Notes: generated from the letters alone by a model not told the origin. Shown: positions 22,621-33,954, counted from the stretch's first letter. The stretch: 64,000 nt of DNA from Aplectana chamaeleonis (GCA_029168955.1 JAPDOI010000172.1:372001-436000); one strand, 5' to 3'. Numbers and translations are program-made.

Positions 22621-22842
22621 TAACGATTTCTCTCTAAATTTTGTTCACTCAAAATTTTTAGATCGAAAAATTTTCGATTTTTGCTCGTTTGACATTGTGC
22701 AACTACAGTGCTCTACTTCTGTCCAATATATATCATCAATGGAATAAGGTAGGAAAGCGCAAAGGCGTTTACAGCTTGCTTTCATCACCGGCCATATAAA
22801 CTCGAGTGCGTCCTAGATTATGTCAAACAGACACCTAATTTT

Positions 22843-23067
22843 CATCCGAATGAGGCTTTCCGCCGACGTGGTCGTCGTGCGTGGTGACTGCTTGCCTAGA
22901 AGGATCTTTTTCGAATCTGCTAATCTATTAGCAGGACTACTAGACAGAAATCAAATAATATTCCAGCTAGCTGTATGCAACCGGGTGAAGGCTCACTATA
23001 GAAACCTCTTTGCGACGACCGTTTAACACTCACGCCGACTGCGTGGGCGGACAGTCTCATTTGGGCA
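22843..23067 (+). mobile_element. M-family MITE
   Basis: Left arm ATCCGAATGAGGCTTTCCGC with GTCGTCGTGCGTG; right arm CACGCCGACTGCGTGGGCGG then ACAGTCTCATTTGGG. Same length as the other copies. Confidence 0.75.
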
Positions 23068-23227
23068 AGCTACTTTGATTTCCTGCGTTTGTGCGCTTCA
23101 ATGCTCCCGTTTTTTGGATGACAACGTGATCGTTCAGAAAGCAAGACTGAGATGAACCTCCTCGTTTAACAAAAATATCTTGTCTGTAGTTGCACGCCTA
23201 CACCCATGGGGCGGCATTAAGTATCTC

Positions 23228-23335
23228 GAAAGCGCGCGCTTGTTCTTGCGTAAACGCGCTATGAGAGGCAGTAACAAGTTCAATGCTGGCGCGCGCTAGT
23301 TCTGGCGCAAACGCGCTATCGCTGGCCTAACAGCT
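23228..23335 (+). repeat. Imperfect tandem pair, about 57-bp period
   Basis: GCGCGCGCTTGTTCTTGCGT then AAACGCGCTAT recurs about 57 bp later as GCGCGCGCTAGTTCTGGCGC then AAACGCGCTAT. Confidence 0.5.
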
Positions 23336-23738
23336 AGCCAAAAGGGATCCCATGCTCCCAGTGCCAAAAGAACCGTAGAAAACGAGCCAGGAGTGGCAAA
23401 ATAACGGCTGGAAACAAGCGTATCAAAGTCCTAAATCCGCCCTGTGCCCAATTTCCACCCTCTCAATGTGAACAAATGGACACTCAGATCACAGAATTGA
23501 TCAAGTCGAGTGAGAGCTGATAACGGAGTTGATCACTCGATTGCACTGATAGGCATTATCCTTAATAGTGGTCAATTCCTCCACGATCAAAAACCAACGT
23601 AAACAAGGATGGGCCTTTTTTGGCTCAAAAACGTGAGGTTCGCATGTTTTTTAAGCATGGCTAGGTATATCGGACACCAAACTTCCCGTAAACCGTAGAG
23701 ATATTGGAAGTGAAATGTAACGCGAACACTGCTTTCAA
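23335..23738 (-). mobile_element. TTAA-K element, copy 2 (inverted)
   Basis: Right end GCGAACACTGCTTTCAA is the degraded terminus. The interior is the reverse complement of the copy at 21374 (CTCCCAGTGCCAAAAGA, GAGCCAGGAGTGGCAAAATA, TGGTCAATTCCTCCACG). The other terminus is missing. Confidence 0.65.
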
Positions 23739-25473
23739 GTGCGGATACATGTATGTAGCTAAGAGGTAGTATGTGTACGCCTAGCTTCTGCCAGATCACG
23801 TCATCAGAAATCTGCGCGTCTCTCTGCAATAGTTTTTGTTTCGGGGAACAGATGACTGTTTTTTCCCGTATTGATCAGGTCTCGATAAGGAGAGAAACAC
23901 GACTGTGTATCAAACTAGTTATTGCCACACTAAACGCATATCAGTGAAAAATCGAGCAGATACTGTACAAGGGTTTCTGTTATAGTGGATCATGACAATA
24001 TAATATTACAGGTTAACCAAATCTCACACCTGCTATAAAGGTTATAAAGACCTAGGAGACGCGTTCAACCAAAAGTCCGGTCCGCAGGTCCCATGAGGTT
24101 GCAAACAGTGCAAACCCCCAAACAACTGAGCAGTTTTGACTATAGCGACTGCATCTTTCTGACTTTTCAATGGATAAGTGTCATAATTTGAAAGTGAATG
24201 TATGCGAGAGTGCGCAATCTATGGAGAATTCACTCAAAGAAACGGATGCGAAGAATGTAAGAAATGCAGCCCTAACAATAATGTCGGGAACTGCTCAGTT
24301 ATACAAAGTGGCTCAGAATATAACAAAAACTGAACTACATAATCGGAACTCGATTGAATTTTCCAGGACTCGTCTCCCGTATTGCTTCAGGGTCAATCAA
24401 CTGTCATATGAAAGTGTGAAAAGTCATGACGAAAGGAGTTTTTTTTTCAATACGACTACACTCAAAGCAGGCATACAAGGGAGGAACAGAATTTGGAAAA
24501 GCATTATGGAGGAGTTCATGCTGGAGGAGGACGCAACAGAAGTGAATCAACCGGCAGTGTTCGCGCTATAATATGTTCAGTGAATTTTGTTACACAAATT
24601 CTCCTCTGTGTTCTACTCATTCAAAACCAGTTGAAGGGCATTCCTGACCGCGCTCGCATAGGCTTTTTTTTCTTTTATGTTTCTTTCAACGAGTTCGGGA
24701 AACGCTTTGGCCGAGGCAGAAAACAGAGAAAATCTTACTGATTAACAAATAATAGCCGATTGTGGCAATCAAGTGGGCTGCAGAGCCATTAATACGCTGA
24801 TAGTTAGATACCATCAAAAACTCCGCGGTGGGTCTGTTTTTTGCGAGTGATATCGCTCGAAATATATACCACTGCTCGTTTGTCCTACATTGTGCACGAT
24901 CCCTTTCTAGGGTCTGTGGGCTCCCACTTTTTTATTTTCCACTTCATTTGTCGAGCATTAGTGACGACATTTTCTCGTTGTCAGTGAATGTGTTCATTGG
25001 TGTGTAATGTTAGGAATTATGTGCTTGGATGTCGTCTCGGTTTTTCGGCTCGGATCCAGAGTCTGTTTGGCGGGGCACTGAGGTCAGTGGAGTTTGACTA
25101 GAAAAGATGCTGTCGCATCAGAAACTAACCGTTCTGCATGTATCTATGTTGGGTCGAACGTATAGCACTTCTCCAGAAAAGCAGTAGCTCCCTCAATTCA
25201 CCAGCTGTTCCAGCTAGATGTGAACAAAAATTTGTGCTTGCTGCAGTGCTCCGATTTCCTAATAGTGACGTAAAACGCAAATTCTAATACATGAACGATA
25301 CCCGGGGGGTAGGAGCTCTTTACACACCAAGAGGGGAGTAGTTGTTTCACCTTTAGCGGTTCTCATTCCTTTCGGGACCACTCTGTTTGAATGTAATAGC
25401 GTGACGTTCCGAACTGCGAAAACGGGACAACTCCGTCCTTTGTATGCAGAGCCCCTACTCCGTGGGATAAGAT
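23739..25473. other. Unassigned region with a 133-codon frame
   Basis: 24170-24571 on the plus strand is the longest ATG-initiated frame outside known repeats, but it shows no domain, no splice sites at its borders and no codon signature I can recognise. The rest holds nothing supportable. Confidence 0.35.
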
Positions 25474-25585
25474 CAGGGGTGTGCGGCAAAGGAATTTGAA
25501 ATTTCGGCAAACGGCAACGGCAACGGCAAACCCCAAAAATGGCCGGCAAACGGCAAAACGGCAAAACGGCAAACTGCAAAAGCTG
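25474..25585 (+). repeat. GGCAAAC/GGCAAC repeat, copy 1
   Basis: Starts AGGGGTGTGCGGCAAA and continues in 6-10 base GGCAAAC, GGCAAC, GGCAAAAC units around AACCCCAAAAATG. Matches 28557-28723. Confidence 0.65.
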
Positions 25586-26200
25586 TTCTGTCCTATAATA
25601 CACACACATTTGATTGGACGTGTTGTGAACCATGCACTGTCTGCCAGTCACTATGTATCTGGCGTATAACTGGCCTTTACAAGGGGGAAAATCCCATATA
25701 TCTTAAGCTACTTGAGAGCCTCAGGCGATCAGAGAACTCCATTGCGCTGTTTTGTACGTGATAGTATAGGAGCCTCTATCAAGTTCAACGAGGCCGTTTG
25801 ATTGCGCGACCTAGCCTAGTCAATCCCGGAACGTGCAGCAAAGCGTAAGCAAGCTTGGTGCGGTGGGAGCGTGCGCCGACCCAAAGACTGTGGCCGATAC
25901 AGGTACCACAATCAGGTGCGCATAGTTGGTTGAATATGCGTTGACTGATCGACATTTTTGGAGGAAGACAGTCCACACCGCGATCAGCAGCGCGCGGTTT
26001 AGGTTATCACCGGAGTCACAATTTACACAGTTAGTAGCCAGAATTAGGCTCAGGGTTCTTTTCGCTCGCTCGAAATCACGCCTAGATGGTCTACTTCGTG
26101 AGGCCAAAAAAAGTGGGATGAGACTGGTCAAGTTGAAGACAAAGTTCACGATAAAGACAGCTTTGGAGTTTAAGCCAAAAATCAAATACTCCGAAATGGC
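25586..26200. other. Unassigned region
   Basis: No supported gene. The 182-codon minus frame 25820-26368 crosses the palindromic element below and a degraded TTAA-type end near 26130, so it is not taken as a gene. Confidence 0.4.
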
Positions 26201-26372
26201 AAGTTGATCGAATACACAGAATGAGAGGCACCTATTGACAAGTCGACTGCTACATGCGACGCGCGCGACAGAAAGTCGGTCCGCCCACGTCGTCGCTGGA
26301 GCTCCGCGCGCGGTGCGTTTAGCCAGCCGACTGCTCGTGGGTGTTTCCCATTCTGTGTATTCAGCCAACTAG
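26201..26372. mobile_element. Palindromic MITE
   Basis: Arms 26201-26268 and about 26308-26371 share GAATACACAGAATG(A/G)GA, AGTCG(A/G)CTG and CGCGCGCG in inverted order. About 172 bp, not flanked by an obvious target duplication. Confidence 0.55.
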
Positions 26373-26725
26373 CCGGTACAAGGCCCAATACAACAACAAT
26401 GTCGACTTAAAAACGAACACTAAATGAGTCTATATGGCCCGAAACATGAATCCGGTGTGCCCGTCTCACCCACTTCCCATGTGGCTACCGAGGAAGTGGG
26501 TGGGGCGTGCACACCACATTCAAGTTTCTTGGTCGTATACTGCTATTGATTGCTACTTTTGAGCCGGTTTTCAACACTGTTGTTGCAATGGTCCTCGGAC
26601 ATTTTGATTTCAGGTGAAAATTTTGACGGCGGTTTCAATCGTTGCCTCCGAAGATTTTTCGTTTTTTTTTCAAATCTACACCATTTCATAACAAACTCAG
26701 CTCTGTCAAGGAGTCAACTCGGTGC

Positions 26726-27740
26726 TATCGCAGAGGGGAGTAGGGCACTTAGCCATCCCACTTGACCATGCTCATTTTTTCGAGCCGCCCAGTATAGTTG
26801 TGCCGTCCGAATATTCGAATAGTTTAGATTTGTGCGCCAATATACAAATGTATTTGAACAGCCTTGATTTCCCAGCATTGCTCTAGGAGGGATGTTCCCA
26901 AAATTGATGAAGAAGTGGGCTCCCACTATTCCAAAACCTGCAGCTATGCGTTATTTGCAATTTTATTCGCATGTTGAATAGTTTGGAATGGATATCGGAT
27001 CAGTACCGTGAAGGGATAGAATCCTGCTCTCTCATCAAAGGCAGTGTTCACGAAGAAAAAGTTGCAGGTTTTTTTTGGCTAAAGCGTAAGCTTTGAGTCT
27101 CTCTAAGAATATTAAGAACGGGAATGCGACGAAAAACGGCCGGTAAGTGGGTGAAAATCTCGTGGGCTAACCAACCCATTGGGCAACTCCGGCCACGTCC
27201 TATAACAGTTTCCCTGAATTCGTGGTTAGATGAGCGATGGTTTCCGATCAAGAGCCCCGTTCTTTCCTTCATTGTCAACGTCTCTCTTTACTCAGGTCAG
27301 CTCGCACACATCGGCTGCGAAAAACGGGAGTTACAAGGCTCGGACAACTCGTCCACAATGCTTTCCTAGCTGAATTCTGGGAGGCCATAACTCCGTTTCA
27401 AGGTTGTCTTGTACGATCCCAGGGACATCATAGCATGGGACCGTTTTCAAGATAGGCGAAAAAACAGAAAAACGACTTTTAGCGTGAACACTGCCTTTAA
27501 TTATTGGAACACATATAGTAGATTACAGCTAAGAACCAAGAACAGTTCGGATACATGCTGGCATTGGAGAGAAAATGGGAGTTATTCGATTATTCGGTAT
27601 TCGAATGGCACAACTATACCGCCCAGCAATTTGAGAGCTAACCCAGGGTTTCCCTCCCATTCCAAAATTAGTACAGTAGTTGCGGAGCAGAAAAATGGGC
27701 GTGGCCAGATGCCCCCCCCCCCTCGCTGCGATAGCACCGT
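26726..27740. repeat. Inverted repeat pair flanking a chimeric TTAA element
   Basis: 26726-26830 (GTGCTATCGCAGAGGGG ... GCCCAGTATAGTTGTGCC ... ATTCGAATA) is matched in inverted orientation by about 27575-27740 (TATTCGAATGGCACAACTAT, GCCCAGCAA, CTCGCTGCGATAGCACCG). This suggests one older element of about 1 kb later hit by the insertion at 27035. Confidence 0.5.
27035..27500 (-). mobile_element. Chimeric TTAA element (H half plus B half)
   Basis: Ends TCAAAGGCAGTGTTCACGA and GTGAACACTGCCTTTAA. 27050-27210 is the reverse complement of the right part of family H (GGCTAACCAACCCATTGGGC, CCACGTCCTATAACAG). From about 27225 it is the reverse complement of the B left half (TAGATGAGCGATGGTTTCCG, GGACAACTCGTCCAC). 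Confidence 0.7.
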
Positions 27741-27929
27741 CAACCCTTCTTTTCAGGTAATGATCTCGACATCGAAAATATTATTGAACACTACCTTTAA
27801 TGACCGCTGTGAACGTTGTTCAATTTTCAAAAAGCCGGACATAGTATTTGCAGAATTGGTCATTTTCCTGTCCCAATTATTACCATCAGCCAACCAACCG
27901 ACGATAAGTGGGCCTATTTACACGAGTTC
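27501..27929. other. Unassigned spacer with a degraded TTAA-type right end
   Basis: ATTGAACACTACCTTTAA at about 27782-27799 looks like a lone right terminus. A possible partner is the decayed TTGAAGACAAAGTTCACGAT near 26134, which would make a 1.67-kb old element; this is weak. Confidence 0.4.
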
Positions 27930-28276
27930 ATAAAGGCAGTGTTCACGATGAAAATCGTTTTTCTCTTTTCCCGCCTATCTTGAAAACGGCCCCATTCTGA
28001 TTGCAATGATGTCTCTGAAATCGTACAAGACCTTCTGGAAACGGAGTTATGGTCCTTCAGAGATTGAGCTAAGGAAACATGGTGGACGAGTTGTCCGAGG
28101 CTTGTAACTTCCGTCTTTTGCAGCCGATCTATGCGAGCTGACCTGAGTAAAGAGAGAATTTGAGAATGAAGGGAAGAACGGAGCTAGTGATTGACGTCAA
28201 CGTTACAGTGGCCCCTCCACTACCCATTCCTAGTGGAAACTGAAACACATTTTTTTGTCGTGAACACTGCCTTTAA
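27930..28276 (+). mobile_element. TTAA-B deletion derivative
   Basis: Left end ATAAAGGCAGTGTTCACGAT, right end GTCGTGAACACTGCCTTTAA. After GAGCTAGTGATT the sequence skips to GACGTCAACGTTACAGTG, losing about 150 bp of the B interior. Core GTGGACGAGTTGTCCGAGG at about 28082. Confidence 0.8.
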
Positions 28277-28556
28277 GTGATTCGTATGTCTAAAAAAATA
28301 TGCTTTCACGCCAAAACTTTTGTACCAATTGTTTTTGCGATTGCGGAACTTGCACGAATCGGTATGCTTCTGGAAAAGCTTTTTTGCGATTTCGGCATCT
28401 CTAAGGGGTTAAAAATTTCATGATTAAAAGAGACATTTGGGGGCTCCCAATTTAGAACCTAAACACACTCCTCTGGTAACCGTATCAAAATATCTTTAGC
28501 CGGAACTAGCCAAAAAATTATTTGTTGCAGCTTCTAATCGCTGACCAATACAGAAA

Positions 28557-28723
28557 CTGAGGTGAGGGCGCACACCAGGCCTTCTTGTTTTAACGCATTT
28601 TTGCCGTTTTTTTGCCGTTTTAAGCGAGAATTCCGGCAAACGGCAACGGCGACGGCAAACCCCAAAAATGACCGGCAAACGAAAAACGGCAATCGGCAAA
28701 CGGCAATTGCCGCACACCCCTGG
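28557..28723 (+). repeat. GGCAAAC/GGCAAC repeat, copy 2
   Basis: GCCGTTTTTTTGCCGTTTTA on the left, then GGCAAACGGCAACGGCGAC units around AACCCCAAAAATG, ending TTGCCGCACACCCCTG. Low-complexity frames here are artefacts. Confidence 0.65.
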
Positions 28724-29502
28724 ATAAGATTGTACGGGGAAATCTGAGAGCTAAGTATTGATTTCGTCGGCGATTTGAATCGCCGCGCATATCAGACTGC
28801 TCCGGAAGCCGCGAAAGGAATTTCGAAACGCGGAAGGGGTAGAGAAAATTGCAGTTCGACATTCCACGAGGCTGCAAGAGTGTGACTTTCCTCTTCCGTG
28901 TTTTTTCTTCTAACACAAATTTTTAGATCTCTTTGAGTATTACAATTCCAGCACCTTTTTTCTCATTTCGTGTTGTGATTCCCTTTTTTGTTCCGAAATA
29001 ATCGATATGAAAAAAGTGGTACTATTCGCTATCGAGAAGGCGTGAAAATTTTTAGCTAGCAGTTTTTCGTGTCTGATTGTAATAGTAACGAACTGAGTTG
29101 CATGGGGCAAAACTGTGATACTTGAGCTAACAATAGTGAACTCGTACCAAGTTAATCAAGGATGGCTGAGATTGTATCGATAAGCAAGTGAAACGGCAAC
29201 GAAGGCACTGTTCCAAATACCTGCTTTCACACAAACCAGACATATAAATTACGATTTTGAGTTGTGTTGCCGGTGGTTTCCGCTGGAAAAAAAAACGTTT
29301 CATTTCTTCAGGCATAGATATTTCTTCAGGCGACACTGCTGTTCTGACGGATCGTGAACCCCGTCAAAAGTCTGTTCAGAAGGACTTCTGCGTCGCTCAT
29401 AGTCCTCCACTAGGATTTGGAGCTCAAATTCTACAGATCACAGGAGGGACACGTTAATGGGAGGGCTAATTCTGCGGAGAAACACAGGAAGGATCCTCCA
29501 GG
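28724..29502. other. Unassigned region with tandem acceptor-like sites
   Basis: TTTCATTTCTTCAG and ATATTTCTTCAG (about 29306 and 29324) precede a 40-codon open stretch to TAA at 29455. No family recognised; could be a terminal exon or chance. Confidence 0.25.
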
Positions 29503-29916
29503 TACTGTGCTTATCTGGGTCAAATTTCGGTCCGAAATTGCGTCTCGACACGCATTACGGCCGCACGCGCTCGAGTCAGTCGGGTTTCCAGAGCCAAAGC
29601 CAGCTCGATGTTGCTTTTACACAATTTTCTCCAATTTTCTTAGTTTCCAGTTTCCGAAACCCACCTAGAGTTAGCAGATCTGCGGCTGCGGCGCTGGAAG
29701 CTCTTCTGATCGCCGCAAAGCGTGTCGAGACGCAAATGCGGACCAGAATTGCGCCCAGATATCGTCCATCACTGGATGAGGGATCCCCGCGACGCTGCTT
29801 GGCGGGAAAAATTGCGCGCGGGAAAACGAAGGGAGAGTGGCTATTGATCGCGCAATTCTTCCCGCCAAGCAGCGTTGCGGTGATCCCTCGTCCAGTGATG
29901 GACGATAAGCACAGTA
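29503..29916. mobile_element. TA-O palindromic MITE, copy 2, interrupted
   Basis: TIR CTGTGCTTATCTGGG(T/C)C at left and GATAAGCACAG at right, TA on both sides. The interior GTCTCGACACGC, GCGGCCGCACGC and CTTTGCGGC blocks match copy 1 at 44912. It carries element P in its right arm. Confidence 0.8.
29762..29905. mobile_element. TA-P palindromic MITE nested in O
   Basis: 144 bp with ends TCGTCCATCACTGGATGAGG and CCAGTGATGGACGA, arms to GCTTGGCGGGAA. TA duplicated at 29760-29761 and 29906-29907. Removing it restores the O right terminus CAGATAAGCACAG. Confidence 0.8.
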
Positions 29917-29958
29917 GAGAGAGAGTCCCCACTGCTCTCCCTCGTCGTACCGCACTGA

Positions 29959-30402
29959 GGCATCTTTCATAGTCCTCACCGCAAGCGCGGCACGCGCGTG
30001 ACGCGCGGGAGGGGCGGTGGATTATGAAAGCTCTTACCGCGCGGCACGCGCGGGAAGCGCGGTAAGAACTTTCAAAGTCCATCAGCACGGCGCCGCCCGA
30101 ACCGCTGTGGCGGTTTTACCCTTTCAATCAATAATTGCTTCTCGATTTGAGTCCACTCCAACATAAATAATTCTGGGACTATCCTGCGCCAGCGCATACG
30201 CAAATGCAAGCCAGGAATTTCTGTACAAGTCCCAATTCATGCCCGACTTTTACCCGCACCGCCATAGCGGTGCCGCTGTAGATTTCATAGTGGCTTTCCG
30301 CTCGTCCCACGCGTGCCGCGCGATTAAAAGTTTCATAGTCCACCGCTCGTCCCGCGCGTCACGCGCGTGCCGCGCTTGCGGTGAGAACTATGAAAGGTGC
30401 CT
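29959..30402. repeat. GC-rich fold-back, G family
   Basis: Arms 29959-30030 and about 30331-30402 are inverted copies (CACCGCAAGCGCGGCACGCG, CGTGACGCGCGGGA, GGCGGTGGA(T/C)TATGAAA). The space between holds shorter inverted pairs of the same kind plus about 130 bp unrelated sequence. Confidence 0.65.
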
Positions 30403-30929
30403 GAAGCATCTCGATAAGAAAGTGCAGAGTTCCTCTGTAACCTATACGGAAACCTACGTGTTGAGTTATTCGGAACTCGCCTAGACAGAGATTGTGGCTC
30501 ACAGATTTGACGGTGGTAGCAGTAAGCCAATAAAGCGCAACACACAAGGCGGTTCGAATTGATGTCTTCGTCAGAGTTTCGCAAAATGGAAATTCATCGA
30601 TCATCAAAGGATGTTGCACTTCTAATGGCAGTGCTGGATCACTCATCCACGACGCTACTACTGGAGCCTGCATATTCGCAAAACCTACGGCTCACCAAAA
30701 GGTTGATCAAGAAATGTGGCCGAAGTCTTGTGGCCTGCTAAAAGATCTAGTTTGTACGGGTACTAAACTCATCGCAGCGGTCTCTCTGAACAGTGATACC
30801 GCTCCGGGGAAAATCGACTAGATACTTCAGATCCCACTCGTCATAGACACATTAGTGGTCGCTCTGCAATCCGAGCTCAACCACTGTACGACCGTAATCT
30901 GCGCCGAAGGGTCGTGACCAGGGATGTGC
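30403..30929. other. Unassigned region
   Basis: Nothing supportable recognised. Confidence 0.4.
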
Positions 30930-31905
30930 GTAATTACGAATAACGACTAACGGGCTTTTTGGGTGTTGCGACTAACGACTAACGAAATTTAATTTTTTTT
31001 CGTAAGCAATCCCGGAATTCGTTAGAAAGTCAATAGTCCTTCAAATCGCGCTCCAACCCAAGGCTTACACCAGGATTGGTAAATATTGCCCTGTTGGTTG
31101 TTCTAAGTGAATGGTACAAAATAACCATAGCCGTCAGTACTTATTATTTCTACTGACACTGCTTCGCAGTTCTGGAGCCCCGACATTAGAACCCCAACCG
31201 AACGTTGCGCGAGGCTAGGCGCTATGTACTTTATGGTAGGCTCATTGAGCCGGTTCAGGCACTGACCGGCTCCAGCGAAAAATTTCGCAGTGGGCAGTAG
31301 CAGAGGTGATATTACGGAGCGGTGCCTGCAGGCCACAACTGCACAAGTGTATTTGATGCTTGGATTGTCAAGGGTGCCGTCCTTCGATTTTCAGTCATAA
31401 ATTCGAGATATAAGGTTTCAATAAAGTGGTGCTGGGATCTCTTACGAGTCAAAATTTTACTTGTGTTCTAGATTCTCCCAACCTTTCCCCATTATGGAAA
31501 CAAGCTCTAAACCACGCAAGCGCTCGGCTCGCGACGCTGAGCAAAGAACAATTAGTGCAAAGTCGGTGCAGCTCTCCGTGTTGCCACCATCGGGTAGATC
31601 TCAAATAACATCATATAGCGCAGAATGGCAAATGTTGCACTGGAAAAAAAGCAAAGAGCTTATGATTTTTCTCGGTTTTCATGCATATTTTTAATTATGT
31701 ATCTGTAGGTTTGCAGTTTGAAGTAGGTTCTCCAGCAAGGAATGTGTCTTTGATGGCCATGAATGTTTCGGAGAACATACATCTCTTCATGCCTTCCTTT
31801 CTTTTCATTCATAAGGGCTTTTTTCTGCCTGTTTTCAAAGCTTCGATTTTTAACGACTAACGATTATCGACTAACGGCTAACGAGGGTTTCGGCCGGTTG
31901 AACGA
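30930..31905 (+). repeat. Repeat S, copy 2
   Basis: Colinear with 16128-16957 and longer. Both sides carry ACGACTAACG words: AATAACGACTAACGGGC at the left and, complementary in sense to none, TTAACGACTAACGATTATCG at the right. Class unknown; no coding signal. Confidence 0.65.
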
Positions 31906-33407
31906 CCAACTACTAATGAATTACAAAATTTCTATTACGCTTATCCCTGGTCGTGACTCAGCGTGCGGAAATAGCCAAATCTCAGTAGACAGAAATTATG
32001 GTAAAGGTCTTTGAAGGTTATGGAGTGAGTGCCGACGAGCGATTACGCTGCAAGGGACGAAAGATTTGATCAGATCTTTTTCGGTTAAATATGTCATTGT
32101 TGCTCGAAAGAGCTCAATTTTCATGAGGAGTTTAGTGGTTATTGATGTTTTGTAGGTTATCATTGAAGGTTTTGCAGATTTATGTTCATTCTTACTACTG
32201 AAAAGTGTAGTGGAAGTGTTTTTTTTAATCTGACTAACGCTCCTAGAGGTGACAGCTTCTTCCCCCATGTTGTGAATGAAAAAGAAAAGGTGGCAAAGGA
32301 CTGCTCAAGAAGTTCGCATTTACCACCCGCGCACATTTTGGGTCCTGCTCGATACCCGACGACCCATGTTTTCGGAAAACGCGCTACCCGCTCTTCTGTT
32401 TCCAAGCGAAATTTATTTTCGTTCATCGCGTGCGTACGCTCTCGCTGCGGCTCCTTCCCACAGTTTCTCGCTGTCTCTACCCTCGCTCCGCACAAGCGCG
32501 GGAAGAGAGTGAATTTGGTTGGGAACCAGAGGATATAGCTGGTCGCGTGCTCATTGCTAGCAAGTCGACCGCTGAAGTTTTAAAAATCATTGTTGGTGTG
32601 CATTTTTTCGACATCGATGTTCATTCTTCTTTTTTTGTTGAGGTTGGTGTAAGACAGTGGAATGTAATTGATCACTCAGGAAGACGTTAATGTGTTGGTC
32701 AGGAAAACCTCTGAATGTGTGAGCGTGGCGAGACTAATTCTTGATTCTACACCTTATAACGTCAATAACCAATGTGTAACGTGTTTGTTAGAAGTAAAAA
32801 GTTCCTCATCTTGAAGTCTTTGCTAACACAACACGTTGAGTGATGGTACTCCGCCTCCGAAATGTGCTAAAGGCAAAGCTGGTTTGATTACGTACAGGTG
32901 CAGAGTTCGGCCTTAGCAATGGAGAAGGAAAAATACGAATTCGCGGAACACCATCTATGTTTATTTCTGATCGAAATTTTGTCGTACGATAGTGGTTTTT
33001 GCTTGCACTCTGATTCGGCGAACGTCTCAAGGCTTACTCAAATTTTATATGCTTGTAGAAGCAGATTGGAACTCTAAGGCGTTCAAAAACCAGCGCATGC
33101 CGGCGCGGACCTCAATGACATTTTGGGTTATCTCTTTGCGAGTAGTCCGCACTGGCGCAAAAGCTCTGTCCACGTATGTTATAGCAACAACACCGATCGT
33201 AGGATTTGGTCAGAGTGCGCGCGAGAACGCTTTCTTTGTCCTGATTGAACAACTTGCTTCAGACACAACTTTGAGCGAAACATTATATTCGTGATCCCGG
33301 TGTTGAAGGCTGCCCAATAGTATAGGCTTCGTGGGAGTTCCTTTGAAAAACAAGAAGCTTGGTAGTGAGCTAGGTTTTAAATTACGGTTTCGCGACGAAA
33401 GCACATC
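31906..33407. other. Unassigned region
   Basis: Contains the GC-rich CTCGCTG segment at about 32405-32510 related to 8010-8420. No gene supported; frames 32160-32538 on both strands are composition effects. Confidence 0.4.
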
Positions 33408-33954
33408 GGGTCAGGGGCTCTCTACACACGGAGGGAGGAGCACGGACGAGATTCATTGTCGACGCGACGCGCGCGGTGGAATTTATTTCTGATTACCCCA
33501 TCACTGGAGCGCGCTTGCTACAAGCTCGCGAGATTTCATGGCATTTCATGTGTTTATTGATTCTCACACAACTATTTCTTCACGTTTCAGAATCCAGAGC
33601 CAAACTGGTTGTCGGCGGCAATGATCCCATCGCTACATCTAAAATGGTGCTCGACCTTTAATACCATATTACAATTTCTACAAATATCAAGCGGTACAAC
33701 TGCACGAGAACATACAAGAGTTATTGAAATGAGTGTCCAGGATAAGATAATGAGAGGAGCAACCCAGAAACATAAGGAAAAGTCATGTGAGAATGAATAA
33801 AAACATGAAATCCCGTGGAATCCCGCGAGCTTGTGGCAAGGGCGCTCCAGTTATGGGGTAATAGGATAAAAAATTCCGCAGCGCGCGTCGCGTCAGCAAT
33901 GAATCTCCTACGCGCTCCTCCCTTCGTGTGCTGTGTGTAGAGAGAACCTGACCC
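33408..33954. mobile_element. Fold-back element with about 145-bp arms
   Basis: Left arm 33408-33550 (GGGTCAGGGGCTCTCTACAC, ATTCATTGTCGACGCGACGC, TCACTGGAGCGCGCTTGC) is matched inverted by 33803-33954. The unpaired centre is about 250 bp. The acceptor-like CACGTTTCAG at 33596 and short frame 33476-33661 lie inside and are not taken as a gene. Confidence 0.7.

Noticed and set aside
24170..24571. 133-codon ATG frame as a gene
   Set aside because: No domain, splice or upstream signal; the end coincides with a GGCAGTGTTCGCG word like a TTAA-family terminus. Left as unassigned.
25820..26368. 182-codon minus-strand frame, second longest outside the retrotransposon
   Set aside because: It runs through a palindromic MITE and a degraded TTAA-type terminus, so it is composed of repeat read-through.
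29457..30088. Frames of about 170 codons on both strands
   Set aside because: They follow the arms of nested MITEs O and P and the GC-rich fold-back; both strands are open for the same reason.
33476..33661. Short secreted-peptide-like frame after a good acceptor
   Set aside because: It lies within the fold-back at 33408-33954 and starts inside the arm; only 37 residues follow the in-frame ATG.
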